Shown: piece by piece, positions 57,153 through 64,000 of the stretch
Layout: each line of letters opens with the position of its first letter
Position numbering within the stretch: position 1 is the stretch's first letter
NCBI GenBank assembly: GCA_964566145.1
Contig: CAZMHN010000001.1
Location: 24,561 to 88,560, forward strand
Direction: 5' to 3'
DNA length: 64,000 nt
Origin: CAZMHN01 sp964566145
Lineage (GTDB): Bacteria > Patescibacteriota > Patescibacteriia > Veblenbacterales > UBA10138
Position numbers and translations under genes: made by a program
Notes under the pieces: model-generated
The model's input: the letters and a program-made list of their open reading frames with translations, nothing else
What the model was told of the DNA's origin: nothing
The model's database searches: none

Positions 57153-59390
57153 CTAGCGGCGCGGACGGTCACCTCGGCCGTGGCCTCCTCCCCTGCTGTC
57201 ATGACCTCTCCCGCCGTGGTCGCTGCGCGGAGCCCTGGGTTCCATAGGGCGCTCCACGTAGCCCTCCGGCTTGGGCAAAGTTTGGCGGTGAGACAGATTG
57301 ATGCGGCCGAGCTCGTCTATCTCTGTAACCTTCACCGGTATCACATCGCCCACCTTCACCGCGTCGTGCACGTTGGCCACGTAGTTCCACGACAGCTCGG
57401 ATACGTGCACCAAGCCTTCCTGCCTGGGCAGTATCTCCACGAAAGCCCCGAAGTTCATGAGCCGCGTCACCTTGCCTTGGAACACCTCGCCCACAACCAC
57501 TTCGCGGGTCAGGTTCTTTATCCAGGCCACCGCCTTGTCCGAAGCCTCGGCAGACACGGAGGTCACCATCACCAGCCCGTCGTCCTCAATGTCTATGGTC
57601 ACGCCGGTGGCATCGATTATCTCGTTTATGATCTTGCCGCCGGGGCCGATGACGTCGCGTATCTTATCCACGGGTATGTGGAACGAAACGATGCGCGGTG
57701 CGTAGCGTGACAATTCCGGCCTGGGCTCTTTGATGGCCCCCTCCATAACATCAAGCACTTTCATCCTCGCTTCGCGTGCTTTCGCGAGCGTCTCGCGCAC
57801 GATGTCCAAAGAGATGCCGCCAAGCTTAATGTCGAGTTGGACCGCCGTCAGTCCCGTACGCGTACCAGCCACCTTGAAGTCCATGTCGCCCGAGTGATCC
57901 TCTATGCCTTGGATGTCGGTGATGATGGTGTAGCGCGATTTGTCATCGGGGTCGCTGATCAAACCCATGGCGATGCCGGCCACCGCGGCTTTGATCGGTA
58001 CGCCGGCGTCCATCAGAGCCAGAGAGGAACCGCAGATGGAAGCCTGCGAAGAAGAACCGTTCGATGACAGCACCTCGGACACGATGCGAATGGTGTACGG
58101 GAACTTTTCCTTGTCCTGCGGAATGACCGGCACCAAGGCTTTTTCCGCCAGCGCGCCATGCCCTATCTCCCTTCGCCCCGGGCTCCGCACAGGCTTGGCT
58201 TCTCCCACGGAGTAGCCTGGGAAATTGTAGTGGTGCATGAACCGCTTCTTGCCGTCCTCTTCCATGCCGTCCAGCGTCTGCTCCATGCCCGGACTGCCCA
58301 AAGTGACCACGGACAGCACCTGTGTTTCTCCGCGCTGGAACAGCCCGCTGCCGTGCGTCCTGGGCAATACGCCCACCTCGGCCGACAGCGCGCGTACCTG
58401 GTCCACTTGCCTGCCGTCCACCCTGACGCTCTTTTCCAGCACCAGCTTCCGGGAAGCCCGGTCCAGGAACTCCTCCACCATCTGCAATCCTTGGACGCGC
58501 GCCTCCTTTGACACCTCATTATCGGCCTTCAACGCCTCGTCCAGGCCCGCATTGAGCTCGGCCATCAGCTTCTGGCGCTGCTCCTTGTTCTTGGCGGCGA
58601 ACAAGGCCTCGAATTTGCCGCTAAGGTATGCCTCAACCTTTCTCCGCAGGCCGGCCAGGGCTTCGCGCGCCTCTGGCTCCAGTTCGGGTTCAGGACGCTT
58701 AGACTGGCCGCAGGCGGCAATGACCTCCTGCATGAACGGGAACAGTTTCGCCACGTGCTTCATGCCAAAGGTAATGGCCTCGGCCACCACGTCTTCGGGA
58801 ACTTCGTTGCCGGCCACCTCAAGCATGACCACCTCCGACTCCGTAGCCGACAAGTACACATCGAGGTCGCTCTTCTCCCGCGCCTCGTAAGACGGGTTCA
58901 GTACCCACTCTCCGTTGATGCGTCCGATTCGGACGGCCGCTACCGGCCCGCCCCAAGGGATCGGCGACATGGACAAGGCCAGCGAAGCGCCTATGAGAGA
59001 AGGCACGTCCGGGTCGTTCTCTCCGTCCACGGACAGCACCGTTACCATCACCTGTACGTCCCGGCGCTCCGTACCCTTGAACAATGGGCGTATGGAACGG
59101 TCAATGAGCCGCGAGGTCAGAATGGCCTCATCAGTCGGCCTGCCCTCGCGCTTGATGAACCGGGAGCCCTTTATCTTGCCGGCCGCATACAGGCGCTCTT
59201 CGTAATCGACCATGAGAGGGAAGAAATCAATGCCCTCTCTGGGCTCCGGCGCCTGCACCACCGTGGCCAGGACCACGGTATCGCCGTACTGCACGCGAGC
59301 ACTGCCGTGCGCCTGGCCGGCCAGCTTACCGACTTCGACTTCAAGCGGCCTGCCGGCCACCTCGGCGGAAAACTTTTTTACTTCTGCCAT
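57153..59390 (-). CDS. pnp: Polyribonucleotide nucleotidyltransferase (PNPase)
   Basis: Trimeric phosphorolytic 3'-5' exoribonuclease of mRNA decay. Domain order: first RNase PH domain (about 5-140, with YEERLYAAGKIKGSRFIKRE), helical linker, second RNase PH domain (PRTHGSGLFQRGETQ, GSSSQASICGSSLALMDAGV, ISDPDDKSRYTIITDIQG), KH domain (IRDVIGPGGKIINEI, about 555-615), S1 domain (GKVTRLMNFGAFVEILPRQE, about 620-690), and a Gly/Arg/His-rich tail. The start at 59390 (MAEVKKFSAEVAGRP) has AAAGGTG 6 nt upstream; the longer frame lies in the structured leader. 745 residues. It follows rpsO and a NYN gene, resembling the classic rpsO-pnp pairing. Confidence 0.97.
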   Translation of the reverse strand: MAEVKKFSAEVAGRPLEVEVGKLAGQAHGSARVQYGDTVVLATVVQAPEPREGIDFFPLMVDYEERLYAAGKIKGSRFIKREGRPTDEAILTSRLIDRSIRPLFKGTERRDVQVMVTVLSVDGENDPDVPSLIGASLALSMSPIPWGGPVAAVRIGRINGEWVLNPSYEAREKSDLDVYLSATESEVVMLEVAGNEVPEDVVAEAITFGMKHVAKLFPFMQEVIAACGQSKRPEPELEPEAREALAGLRRKVEAYLSGKFEALFAAKNKEQRQKLMAELNAGLDEALKADNEVSKEARVQGLQMVEEFLDRASRKLVLEKSVRVDGRQVDQVRALSAEVGVLPRTHGSGLFQRGETQVLSVVTLGSPGMEQTLDGMEEDGKKRFMHHYNFPGYSVGEAKPVRSPGRREIGHGALAEKALVPVIPQDKEKFPYTIRIVSEVLSSNGSSSQASICGSSLALMDAGVPIKAAVAGIAMGLISDPDDKSRYTIITDIQGIEDHSGDMDFKVAGTRTGLTAVQLDIKLGGISLDIVRETLAKAREARMKVLDVMEGAIKEPRPELSRYAPRIVSFHIPVDKIRDVIGPGGKIINEIIDATGVTIDIEDDGLVMVTSVSAEASDKAVAWIKNLTREVVVGEVFQGKVTRLMNFGAFVEILPRQEGLVHVSELSWNYVANVHDAVKVGDVIPVKVTEIDELGRINLSHRQTLPKPEGYVERPMEPRAPRSDHGGRGHDSRGGGHGRGDRPRR

Positions 59391-59436
59391 ACTAACACCT
59401 TTCGTACGCTCTTTCGGGGATACGCCACGGTCGGGT

Positions 59437-59494
59437 GTTATTTGAACGGAGCTGGTCCGAAGCTGCTTGTTCGGGCTACCTCGCTTCAAATAAC
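59437..59494 (-). promoter_or_regulatory. Branched stem-loop in the pnp leader
   Basis: GTTATTTGAA (59437-59446) pairs perfectly with TTCAAATAAC (59485-59494). Inside, CGGA/TCCG and CCGAA/TTCGG can form two smaller hairpins, giving a three-way junction 47 nt before the pnp start. In E. coli a leader stem-loop cut by RNase III mediates pnp autocontrol; a similar role is possible here. Confidence 0.55.
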
Positions 59495-59539
59495 ATGCGC
59501 CACCGATGGGAACCTTTTGAAGAGCCTAAATAAACTGAG

Positions 59540-60115
59540 TTAGTCTGCGGCTTGCGGTTTGCTGCGGCTGTCCAGACGGCGGCGGGCCGCGTGCCTGGCG
59601 CTGACGGCGGATTGGAACAGGAACGTCTTGCGGTCGGAAGAAAGGTCGGAGAACTCATCTGTCGCGTCCTTCAGCTTCTGCGACGTGGTTTCGCCGAACG
59701 CCATCACTTCCACGCGCTGGCCTAGGAACTGCAGATACTGTACAAGGGGGACGAAATCACCGTCGCCGGTCACCAGCACGATGACGTCGAGCTTTGACGC
59801 CATCGAGATGGCGTCGATGGCCAAGCCTACGTCCCAGTCGCCCTTCTTGGCGCCGCCGGCGAACACCTGCAAGTCCTTCATTTTCAGCTCGAACCCCTGC
59901 TTGTCCAGCGCTTCGAAGAACTTGGTCTCCTCCGGCATCTCAGCCCGTACGACGTAAGCGGTGGCACGGATGAGTTTGCGTTCGGCCACGGCCGCTTCCA
60001 GTATTTTGCCGAAGTTAACCCGCGCGCCGTACAGGTTACGCGCCGAGTAGTACATGTTCTGAACGTCGACGAACACGCCGACGCGCTGATCCTGGTGCTT
60101 GAGCATTCCTCCCAT
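59540..60115 (-). CDS. NYN-domain (LabA/DUF88-like) putative ribonuclease
   Basis: PIN-like NYN fold with conserved acidic residues at the expected spots: VGVFVDVQNMYYSARNL (first Asp), KKGDWDVGLAIDAI (central Asp pair), LVTGDGDFVPLVQYL (last Asp pair). Such proteins are metal-dependent RNases. At 191 residues, a basic, Arg-rich C-terminal tail (ARHAARRRLDSRSK) could bind RNA. It lies between rpsO (6 nt) and pnp, so an RNA-processing role with PNPase is supported by context. ATG at 60115 (MGGMLKHQ) or 60106 could be used. Confidence 0.88.
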   Translation of the reverse strand: MGGMLKHQDQRVGVFVDVQNMYYSARNLYGARVNFGKILEAAVAERKLIRATAYVVRAEMPEETKFFEALDKQGFELKMKDLQVFAGGAKKGDWDVGLAIDAISMASKLDVIVLVTGDGDFVPLVQYLQFLGQRVEVMAFGETTSQKLKDATDEFSDLSSDRKTFLFQSAVSARHAARRRLDSRSKPQAAD

Positions 60116-60121
60116 ACCCCG

Positions 60122-60460
60122 TCACTCTTCCGCGACTTCGCCCTCGGCCTCTTCAACCACGCCGGCCGGAAGTTCCTGCGGGGTGGCGGATATTTTCACC
60201 TTGAGCTTAAGCTTCTTGATGATTTCGTCGAAAGCCTGCTGGTTCTCGCGCTGGAGGAATCTTAACAGGCGCCGGCGCTGGCCGACCTTCTTCACCAATC
60301 CACGGCGGGACGAGAAGTCCTTCTTGTGCCCCTTGAGGTGCTCAGTCAGCCTTTTTATCTCCTCGGTAAGAATGGCTATCTGAACCTCCGAAGAACCCGT
60401 GTCGGATTCATGGGTTTTGAACTTCTTTATTATCTTGTCCTTGGCTTGTTTGTCCAACAT
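60122..60460 (-). CDS. rpsO: 30S ribosomal protein S15 with acidic C-terminal extension
   Basis: S15 binds the 16S rRNA central domain. The family part (about residues 1-89) shows [38 protein letters not shown] and [17 protein letters not shown] further about 23 residues rich in Glu and Val ([14 protein letters not shown]) extend past the usual 89-residue end. AAAGGA lies about 11 nt before the ATG. First gene of the rpsO-NYN-pnp run. Confidence 0.96.
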   Translation of the reverse strand: MLDKQAKDKIIKKFKTHESDTGSSEVQIAILTEEIKRLTEHLKGHKKDFSSRRGLVKKVGQRRRLLRFLQRENQQAFDEIIKKLKLKVKISATPQELPAGVVEEAEGEVAEE

Positions 60461-60565
60461 AGCCGTTGTCCTTTCGTATGGATCGCGGGTTCGAGCGGTG
60501 GGACGGACATATCCTACACCCCCAAAGCCCCGACACTTAGCTGTAAAGCGCCATTACTCTATCAC

Positions 60566-60587
60566 GCCCTGCCTTTTTAGGCAAGGC
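60566..60587. repeat. Inverted repeat between rpsO and the recombinase gene
   Basis: GCCCTGCC (60566-60573) and GGCAAGGC (60580-60587) form an 8-bp stem with a TTTTTA loop (one G-U on either strand). It lies in the divergent region and is not followed by a T-run, so its role is unclear. Confidence 0.35.
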
Positions 60588-60590
60588 TCA

Positions 60591-60619
60591 TTGGCTTATG
60601 TCTTAACGTGTCGTAAAAT
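60591..60619 (+). promoter_or_regulatory. Promoter of the recombinase gene, leaderless arrangement
   Basis: TTGGCT (60591-60596), 17-bp spacer, TAAAAT (60614-60619). Initiation is predicted near 60626, about 3 nt before the ATG at 60629. Confidence 0.6.
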
Positions 60620-60628
60620 GTGAAGCGT

Positions 60629-61531
60629 ATGTTCGGGAACGTGCGCGACATGAATGAAGACTTCCTTAGGTACCTCCGGGTACAAAAAGGGCGCACCAAA
60701 CAAACGGTGCGGAACTACCAGTTGTATCTGGCACGATTTTTGGCCTGGCTGGAAGAAGCTGACGGACGCGTGCGCAGACCCAAGGACATCTCCCCTGAAC
60801 TGCTGGCCCGCTACCGACAGTACCTGTCCAAGCTCGAGCTCAAGCCGCGCGGCAAACTTTCGTCTCTGACGCAGAACTACCACCTCATCGCCTTGCGTTC
60901 GTTTCTTAGGTACCTGAAGGAAAAGGGAGTGACCTCGGCAGAGCCTTCCGCTATACCGCTAATGCGCAACTGGCAGAGGAAGCTCACCATGCTGACGCGC
61001 GACGAGCTCTCGCGGCTGTTGGAAACGCCGGAGCACGCCAACAAGGACCGCGTCGTGGGACTGCGCGACCGCGCCTTAATGGAGCTCATGCTGGCCGCCG
61101 GCCTGACCGTATCTGAAGTAGCGGCTCTCACCATAGCGGATGTAAGCGGCGGACGGGAGCTGGCTGTGCATGGAAAGCGAGGCCATGAGCGCGACGTGCA
61201 CCTGCCGGCAAAGAGCCGCGAACGCATACAGGACTATTTGGCATCGCGGGGCGAAAACCCGGGGCCGTTGTTCCTGCGTCATGACCGCGCCCGTCGCGGC
61301 GCCTCGCACGAACCTCTTACTCCCAGAAGCATACAGCGCTCGCTTGAACGCTACCGCAAGACCGCTGGCATCATGGCGCGCGTCACCCCCTTCACTCTGC
61401 GGCACGCTTACGCGCGCGCCCTGGTCGAATCAGGGGAATCGCTGGAACACGTGCAGGAGCTTCTGGGACACAAACACAAAAACACCACGCTCGTGTACCG
61501 CTCCGTTGACCAAGAGCCGAAAAATCGCTAA
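60629..61531 (+). CDS. Xer-like tyrosine recombinase with altered active site
   Basis: XerC/XerD-type protein, 300 residues. The SAM-like N-terminal DNA-binding domain (DFLRYLRVQKGRTKQTVRNY) is followed by the catalytic domain. Catalytic Tyr (VYRSVD, Y290), His (LLGHKH, H281), second Arg (LRHAYA, R258) and the beta-hairpin Lys (HGKRGHE) are present. The first catalytic Arg, in the usual GLRVSE motif, is Thr (AAGLTVSEVAAL, T160), and the His of HxxR is Phe (PFTLRHA, F255). Start at 60629 is placed by the promoter; a GTG at 60620 is possible. Expected job is chromosome-dimer resolution, but the substitutions make normal activity doubtful. It is next to a tRNA gene. Confidence 0.85.
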   Translation: MFGNVRDMNEDFLRYLRVQKGRTKQTVRNYQLYLARFLAWLEEADGRVRRPKDISPELLARYRQYLSKLELKPRGKLSSLTQNYHLIALRSFLRYLKEKGVTSAEPSAIPLMRNWQRKLTMLTRDELSRLLETPEHANKDRVVGLRDRALMELMLAAGLTVSEVAALTIADVSGGRELAVHGKRGHERDVHLPAKSRERIQDYLASRGENPGPLFLRHDRARRGASHEPLTPRSIQRSLERYRKTAGIMARVTPFTLRHAYARALVESGESLEHVQELLGHKHKNTTLVYRSVDQEPKNR

Positions 61532-61550
61532 CCTCCTTTGGATGCCCTTG

Positions 61551-61630
61551 CGCCCCTGTAGTTTCGCCCTTTGGGCGACCACCCGCAGGGTGGCAACCTA
61601 CCCGCTTACCATACTCACGCCCCTGTAGTT
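61551..61630 (+). repeat. 13-nt direct repeat of the tRNA-Arg 5' end, with hairpins between
   Basis: CGCCCCTGTAGTT occurs at 61551-61563 and again at 61618-61630, where it is the start of tRNA-Arg(TCT). Between them lie hairpins TCGCCC/GGGCGA (61563-61577 region) and CCACCC/GGGTGG (61579-61593). It follows 20 nt after a tyrosine recombinase gene, so it may be a tRNA-derived att-like scar. Confidence 0.5.
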
Positions 61631-61694
61631 CAATGGATCAGAACACCGGACTTCTAAGCCGGTTATGTAGGTTCGATTCCTACCGGGGGCACCA
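61619..61694 (+). tRNA. tRNA-Arg (anticodon TCT)
   Basis: Acceptor GCCCCTG/CGGGGGC, D-arm AGTTCAATGGATCAGAAC, anticodon loop CTTCTAA with TCT at 61653-61655, T-arm TAGGTTCGATTCCTA, encoded CCA. The last pair of the anticodon stem is A-G rather than the usual U-G or Watson-Crick. Reads AGA/AGG. Confidence 0.95.
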
Positions 61695-61714
61695 GAATTT
61701 CCAATCCGTAGTGG

Positions 61715-61743
61715 TTGCCCGCAGGTGAAGAAATTGGTACAGT
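61715..61743 (+). promoter_or_regulatory. Promoter of the DUF3048 gene
   Basis: TTGCCC (61715-61720), 17-bp spacer, TACAGT (61738-61743), 21 nt after the tRNA. Start of transcription near 61750 supports the translation start at 61784. Confidence 0.6.
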
Positions 61744-61783
61744 GTACGGCGTCAGCGTGTTCCGTTCACCCCTGCATAAACCC

Positions 61784-63064
61784 ATGGGAGGGAATAAAAA
61801 ACCAACTGCATCACCGGCCAAGCGTGCAAAGCGCCGGGTCAGAGCCGAAACTGAACCGCCGGCGAAGCGGCGGGTTAGGCGCGTACCGCAAGCTAAAGCA
61901 CAGGTAGCGGATGAAATGCCGGCCAAGACGCCTGTAACGCCCGTCACTCTCAAGCCTGCCTCGCTCACTCGCACCCTTACCCAGACGCCGGATGACAGCG
62001 GGTACTGGCAAAGCCTGGCGTGGTTTTTAGTATTGCTGCTCGGGGTGCTGGCGGCATCGGGCGGCGCGGTATGGCTAAGGACGCGGCAATTCTCCACGGC
62101 CGATCCCGCACCCGCATCACAGCCGGCCCAAGGTAACGTGCCCGCCGCAATAGCCCCACTGACCGGCCTTGCAGTGGCGGAGGAAACCGTGGACCAAAGG
62201 CCTTGGGCAGTAGTCATCGAGAACTTTCCTTCGGCCAGGCCGCAGGCCGGCTTAGCGTCCGCCGACATAGTTTTTGAAGCGCCGACCGAAGGCGGCATCA
62301 CCAGACACCTGGCCATTTTCCAAAGCGAGTCGCCGTCGCGCCTCGGGCCGGTCAGGAGCGCCAGGCCGTACTTCAATGAACTGGCCCAGGGTTTCGGCGC
62401 CCTGTACAGCCATTCCGGCGGTAGCGCCGAGGCTTTGGAACAGCTTCGCGCCGGCATGGGCGCGCTCACGGATGTGAACGAGTTCTTCAACGAGCGGGCA
62501 TACGAAAGGGACGCGGGCAAAAAAGCTCCGCACAACCTGTTCACTTCCGCCGAACGGTTCATGGGCTACGCGGAAAGCAAGGGCTGGCCCATTACTTCTA
62601 CCGTACCCAAACTGACCTTCACTCAGACCCTGCCGCCCGGACCCGAAGTGCTACAGGTAGACGTGCCGTACATGCCGAGCGACTACGGGGTCAGGTACGA
62701 ATACTCGGAAGCGCGCAACGGATACCTGCGGCTGGTGGACGGCACCACCCTTTCTGACGCCGGCACCAATGAACAAATACTTACAACGAACGTGGTCCTC
62801 ATGTACACGGACGTCATACCGGTTCCTAATGACCCACTGCTCAAAGTGAACATAAGAACGACCGGCACCGGGGACGCCATAGTGTTCACTGGCGGCAGGG
62901 CCTACCGAGGCGTTTGGAGCCACCAAGACGCAAACACGCCGCCGGAATTTTTGGACCTCACCGGCTACCCCTTGCCGTTCCAGCCCGGAAAAACATGGGT
63001 CTCTATACTCGACCACACCGCCTTCGCAGACATACCCGAACTCTCACCCGAGCTCACCCCTTGA
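61784..63064 (+). CDS. DUF3048 (YerB-like) membrane-anchored protein
   Basis: 426 residues. A highly basic N-terminus (about 1-70, Lys/Arg/Ala/Pro-rich), one membrane helix (about 78-97, WFLVLLLGVLAASGGAVWL) and an extracellular domain. The domain has the DUF3048 pattern: PLTGLAVAEETVDQRPWAVV, IENFPSARPQAGLASADIVF, EGGITRHLAIFQSESPSRLG, PVRSARPYFNELAQGF, HSGGSAEALEQL. The C-terminal half (IVFTGGRAYRGVWS) fits too. The family is widespread in Gram-positive and CPR genomes, and its molecular role is unknown. The ATG at 61784 is taken because the upstream ATG lies before the predicted transcription start. No gene follows closely, only tRNA-His. Confidence 0.9.
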   Translation: MGGNKKPTASPAKRAKRRVRAETEPPAKRRVRRVPQAKAQVADEMPAKTPVTPVTLKPASLTRTLTQTPDDSGYWQSLAWFLVLLLGVLAASGGAVWLRTRQFSTADPAPASQPAQGNVPAAIAPLTGLAVAEETVDQRPWAVVIENFPSARPQAGLASADIVFEAPTEGGITRHLAIFQSESPSRLGPVRSARPYFNELAQGFGALYSHSGGSAEALEQLRAGMGALTDVNEFFNERAYERDAGKKAPHNLFTSAERFMGYAESKGWPITSTVPKLTFTQTLPPGPEVLQVDVPYMPSDYGVRYEYSEARNGYLRLVDGTTLSDAGTNEQILTTNVVLMYTDVIPVPNDPLLKVNIRTTGTGDAIVFTGGRAYRGVWSHQDANTPPEFLDLTGYPLPFQPGKTWVSILDHTAFADIPELSPELTP

Positions 63065-63089
63065 AATGGGAATTCGTACGTGCTAGGTT
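63061..63089 (+). promoter_or_regulatory. Promoter of tRNA-His
   Basis: TTGAAA (63061-63066), 17-bp spacer, TAGGTT (63084-63089), overlapping the DUF3048 stop. Predicted start near 63096, 24 nt before the tRNA. Confidence 0.6.
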
Positions 63090-63119
63090 GAGCTGTGCTC
63101 TATTCGTAGAGCCCAATAT

Positions 63120-63194
63120 GGTGGCTATGGTGTAGCGGTAGCACAGGGGCTTGTGGAGCCCTTAGTGAGGGTTCAACTCCCTCTAGCCACCCCA
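63120..63194 (+). tRNA. tRNA-His (anticodon GTG)
   Basis: Acceptor GTGGCTA/TAGCCAC with the extra G(-1) at 63120 facing C73, the hallmark identity element of tRNA-His. Anticodon loop TTGTGGA with GTG at 63153-63155, T-arm AGGGTTCAACTCCCT, encoded CCA. Confidence 0.96.
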
Positions 63195-63200
63195 AGCAAA

Positions 63201-63230
63201 GAGCGGCCTCAATTTTCGAGGGCGCTTTTT
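63201..63230 (+). terminator. Terminator after tRNA-His
   Basis: A GC-rich stem with one internal mismatch (63202-63210 with 63218-63225) is followed by TTTTT (63226-63230). Confidence 0.75.
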
Positions 63231-63257
63231 GCTTTGAGGTGCGGGAGTTGGAGAGTA

Positions 63258-63291
63258 GTCCTAAAACGTAAACTGCTTTACGTTTTAGGAC
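63258..63291. repeat. Perfect 15-bp inverted repeat
   Basis: The 15-base arm 63258-63272 (GTCCTAAAACGTAAA) is the exact reverse complement of 63277-63291, with loop CTGC. AT-rich arms, no T-run after it, so not a standard terminator. The following 63292-63379 stretch holds smaller stems (GGAGG/CCTCC, CCGAC/GTCGG) and no gene. Confidence 0.7.
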
Positions 63292-63379
63292 ACTCGGGCT
63301 CTGGAGGAGCAGCCGAACCTCCGACAAAGTCGGGCGTGAGACTGCGGGGGAAGAGAACGACCACCAGCCGCCCCATCAT

Positions 63380-63409
63380 AAAACCCCTCGCTTAGAGCGA
63401 GGGGTTTTA
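63380..63409 (+). terminator. Terminator-like hairpin in the tRNA-His downstream region
   Basis: AAAACCCCTCGCT and AGCGAGGGGTTTT form a perfect 13-bp stem with a TAG loop, T-run within the 3' arm. It could end a transcript covering 63258-63380 or work in both directions. Confidence 0.6.
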
Positions 63410-63421
63410 TGCAATAAAAAA

Positions 63422-63449
63422 ACGGTTCTGACTTTTGTCAGAACCGTTA
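63422..63449 (-). terminator. Terminator of the right-edge gene
   Basis: AACGGTTCTGAC/GTCAGAACCGTT, a perfect 12-bp stem with TTTT loop. The A-run on its left is the U-run of the leftward transcript. It lies 25 nt after the stop at 63474. Confidence 0.8.
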
Positions 63450-63473
63450 TGAATCTTTTTGTACTAACTGGCT

Positions 63474-64000
63474 TTAGAAGCCGCAACCTAGCCCGACTGA
63501 CACGTTCCAGTTCCCGCCTCCCATCAGGGGGTCCTGAATATTTGGCCAACTGTAGCGGGCGACTGTTTCTACGAACACCGGCCCGATGAGTCGGGCCATG
63601 AACGCAATGTCCGATGCTCCCATAAACCCTTCATAGTCCTTGATGGAACAGTAGCCTGCCTCGCCTCCCAGGCCTACCGTCAGGTCTTTGCCAAGGCCCA
63701 CCCTGTACGTCAGGGTGGCCGTCGCAATATCTCTGCTCAAACGGGCCCCAACGTTCAGCTTCCCATGGATACCATAGGAGCCGTCCGGCATTTTCCACCA
63801 TAACTTGTAGACATCCATGGATGCGCTTAATTCGACTGTTTCAGAATAGGACATTGATCTCCGCACTGAGATAAATGTATTGGGTGCCAGGTCCTCTTCC
63901 GGAGTTTCCAGCACCTCGGGGGCAATGTCGATTGACGGCGCAACTCCGAACATGCTTGCCAGCGTGGCGCCGGCTACATACTCGTCGTCATGCAACCATA
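63474..64000 (-). CDS. Beta-rich, possibly beta-barrel protein, C-terminal part (cut by window edge)
   Basis: The frame is open to the right edge, so the N-terminus lies outside. The visible about 175 residues include FISVRRSMSYSETVELSASM, then alternating strands (GIHGKLNVGARLSRDIATAT, LTYRVGLGKDLTVGLGG) and end WNVSVGLGCGF. The amphipathic strand pattern and terminal Phe are the signature of outer-membrane beta-barrels in diderm bacteria, which is unexpected in a CPR genome. An internal acidic Pro-rich piece (PEVLETPEEDL) precedes the barrel-like part. No family is recognised, and it could instead be a soluble beta protein. Confidence 0.6.
   Translation of the reverse strand, partial: WLHDDEYVAGATLASMFGVAPSIDIAPEVLETPEEDLAPNTFISVRRSMSYSETVELSASMDVYKLWWKMPDGSYGIHGKLNVGARLSRDIATATLTYRVGLGKDLTVGLGGEAGYCSIKDYEGFMGASDIAFMARLIGPVFVETVARYSWPNIQDPLMGGGNWNVSVGLGCGF

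Noticed and set aside
63258..63291. Perfect palindrome as a rho-independent terminator
   Set aside because: AT-rich arms and no T-run on either side; a proper terminator for tRNA-His already lies at 63201-63230.
63100..63327. Small leftward frame over tRNA-His
   Set aside because: It is largely the antisense of a tRNA and its terminator (a common false small protein).

Overview
The window looks like a stretch of a Candidate Phyla Radiation (Patescibacteria) genome, most likely Parcubacteria-like. This is inferred from gene content. The VirB4/PrgI/VirB6-like cluster, a peptide-binding protein with no permease beside it, a D-2-hydroxyacid dehydrogenase, a LeuRS carrying an extra Nudix-like domain and very compact packing all fit. 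The DNA is GC-rich with AT-rich spots only at promoters. UGA is used as a stop, so the standard code applies.

Left part (1-22.8 kb) is housekeeping. It holds uvrA (cut by the edge), uvrC, a uvrD/pcrA helicase, secG, a family-5 solute-binding protein, tRNA-Leu, RNase J, trpS, a leftward dehydrogenase-murI-phosphohexomutase-bactofilin block, glyA-folD, tRNA-Arg(GCG), recG, a structured leader with a small unknown gene, and radA.

Middle part (22.8-47.0 kb) is the notable region: a leftward, conjugation-derived type IV secretion-like locus of 13 genes in two transcription units, each with a near-consensus promoter (47007-47035 and 36761-36789). It encodes a VirB4 ATPase split into two genes, a PrgI/VirB3-like protein, a VirB6-like channel protein with a long coiled tail, two VirB2-like pilins (one fused to an M15-type peptidase domain), a VirB8/NTF2-like protein, a TolB-like propeller, a DsbA-like oxidase, a calcium-repeat protein and a 2826-residue protein with about 130 cysteines. 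The cysteine-rich exported proteins beside a DsbA suggest one extracellular, disulfide-stabilised machine. A rightward lipoprotein gene with its own promoter and terminator splits the locus.

Right part (47-64 kb) is again housekeeping: rsmA, an MFS transporter, tsaC and leuS; an M23 peptidase with LysM domains; yifB/comM, lspA, dksA; a roughly 390-nt unassigned structured RNA gene; pnp, a NYN nuclease, rpsO; a Xer-like recombinase lacking canonical catalytic residues beside tRNA-Arg(TCT) and a tRNA-fragment repeat; a DUF3048 protein, tRNA-His and a cut beta-rich protein at the right edge.

Several genes have a -10 box placed so that transcription should start at or next to the start codon (uvrC, glyA, the 17.9-kb gene, recG, the recombinase). 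This suggests leaderless mRNAs are common here, while other genes have clear Shine-Dalgarno sites. All calls come from reading the sequence by eye; no similarity search or folding program was run.
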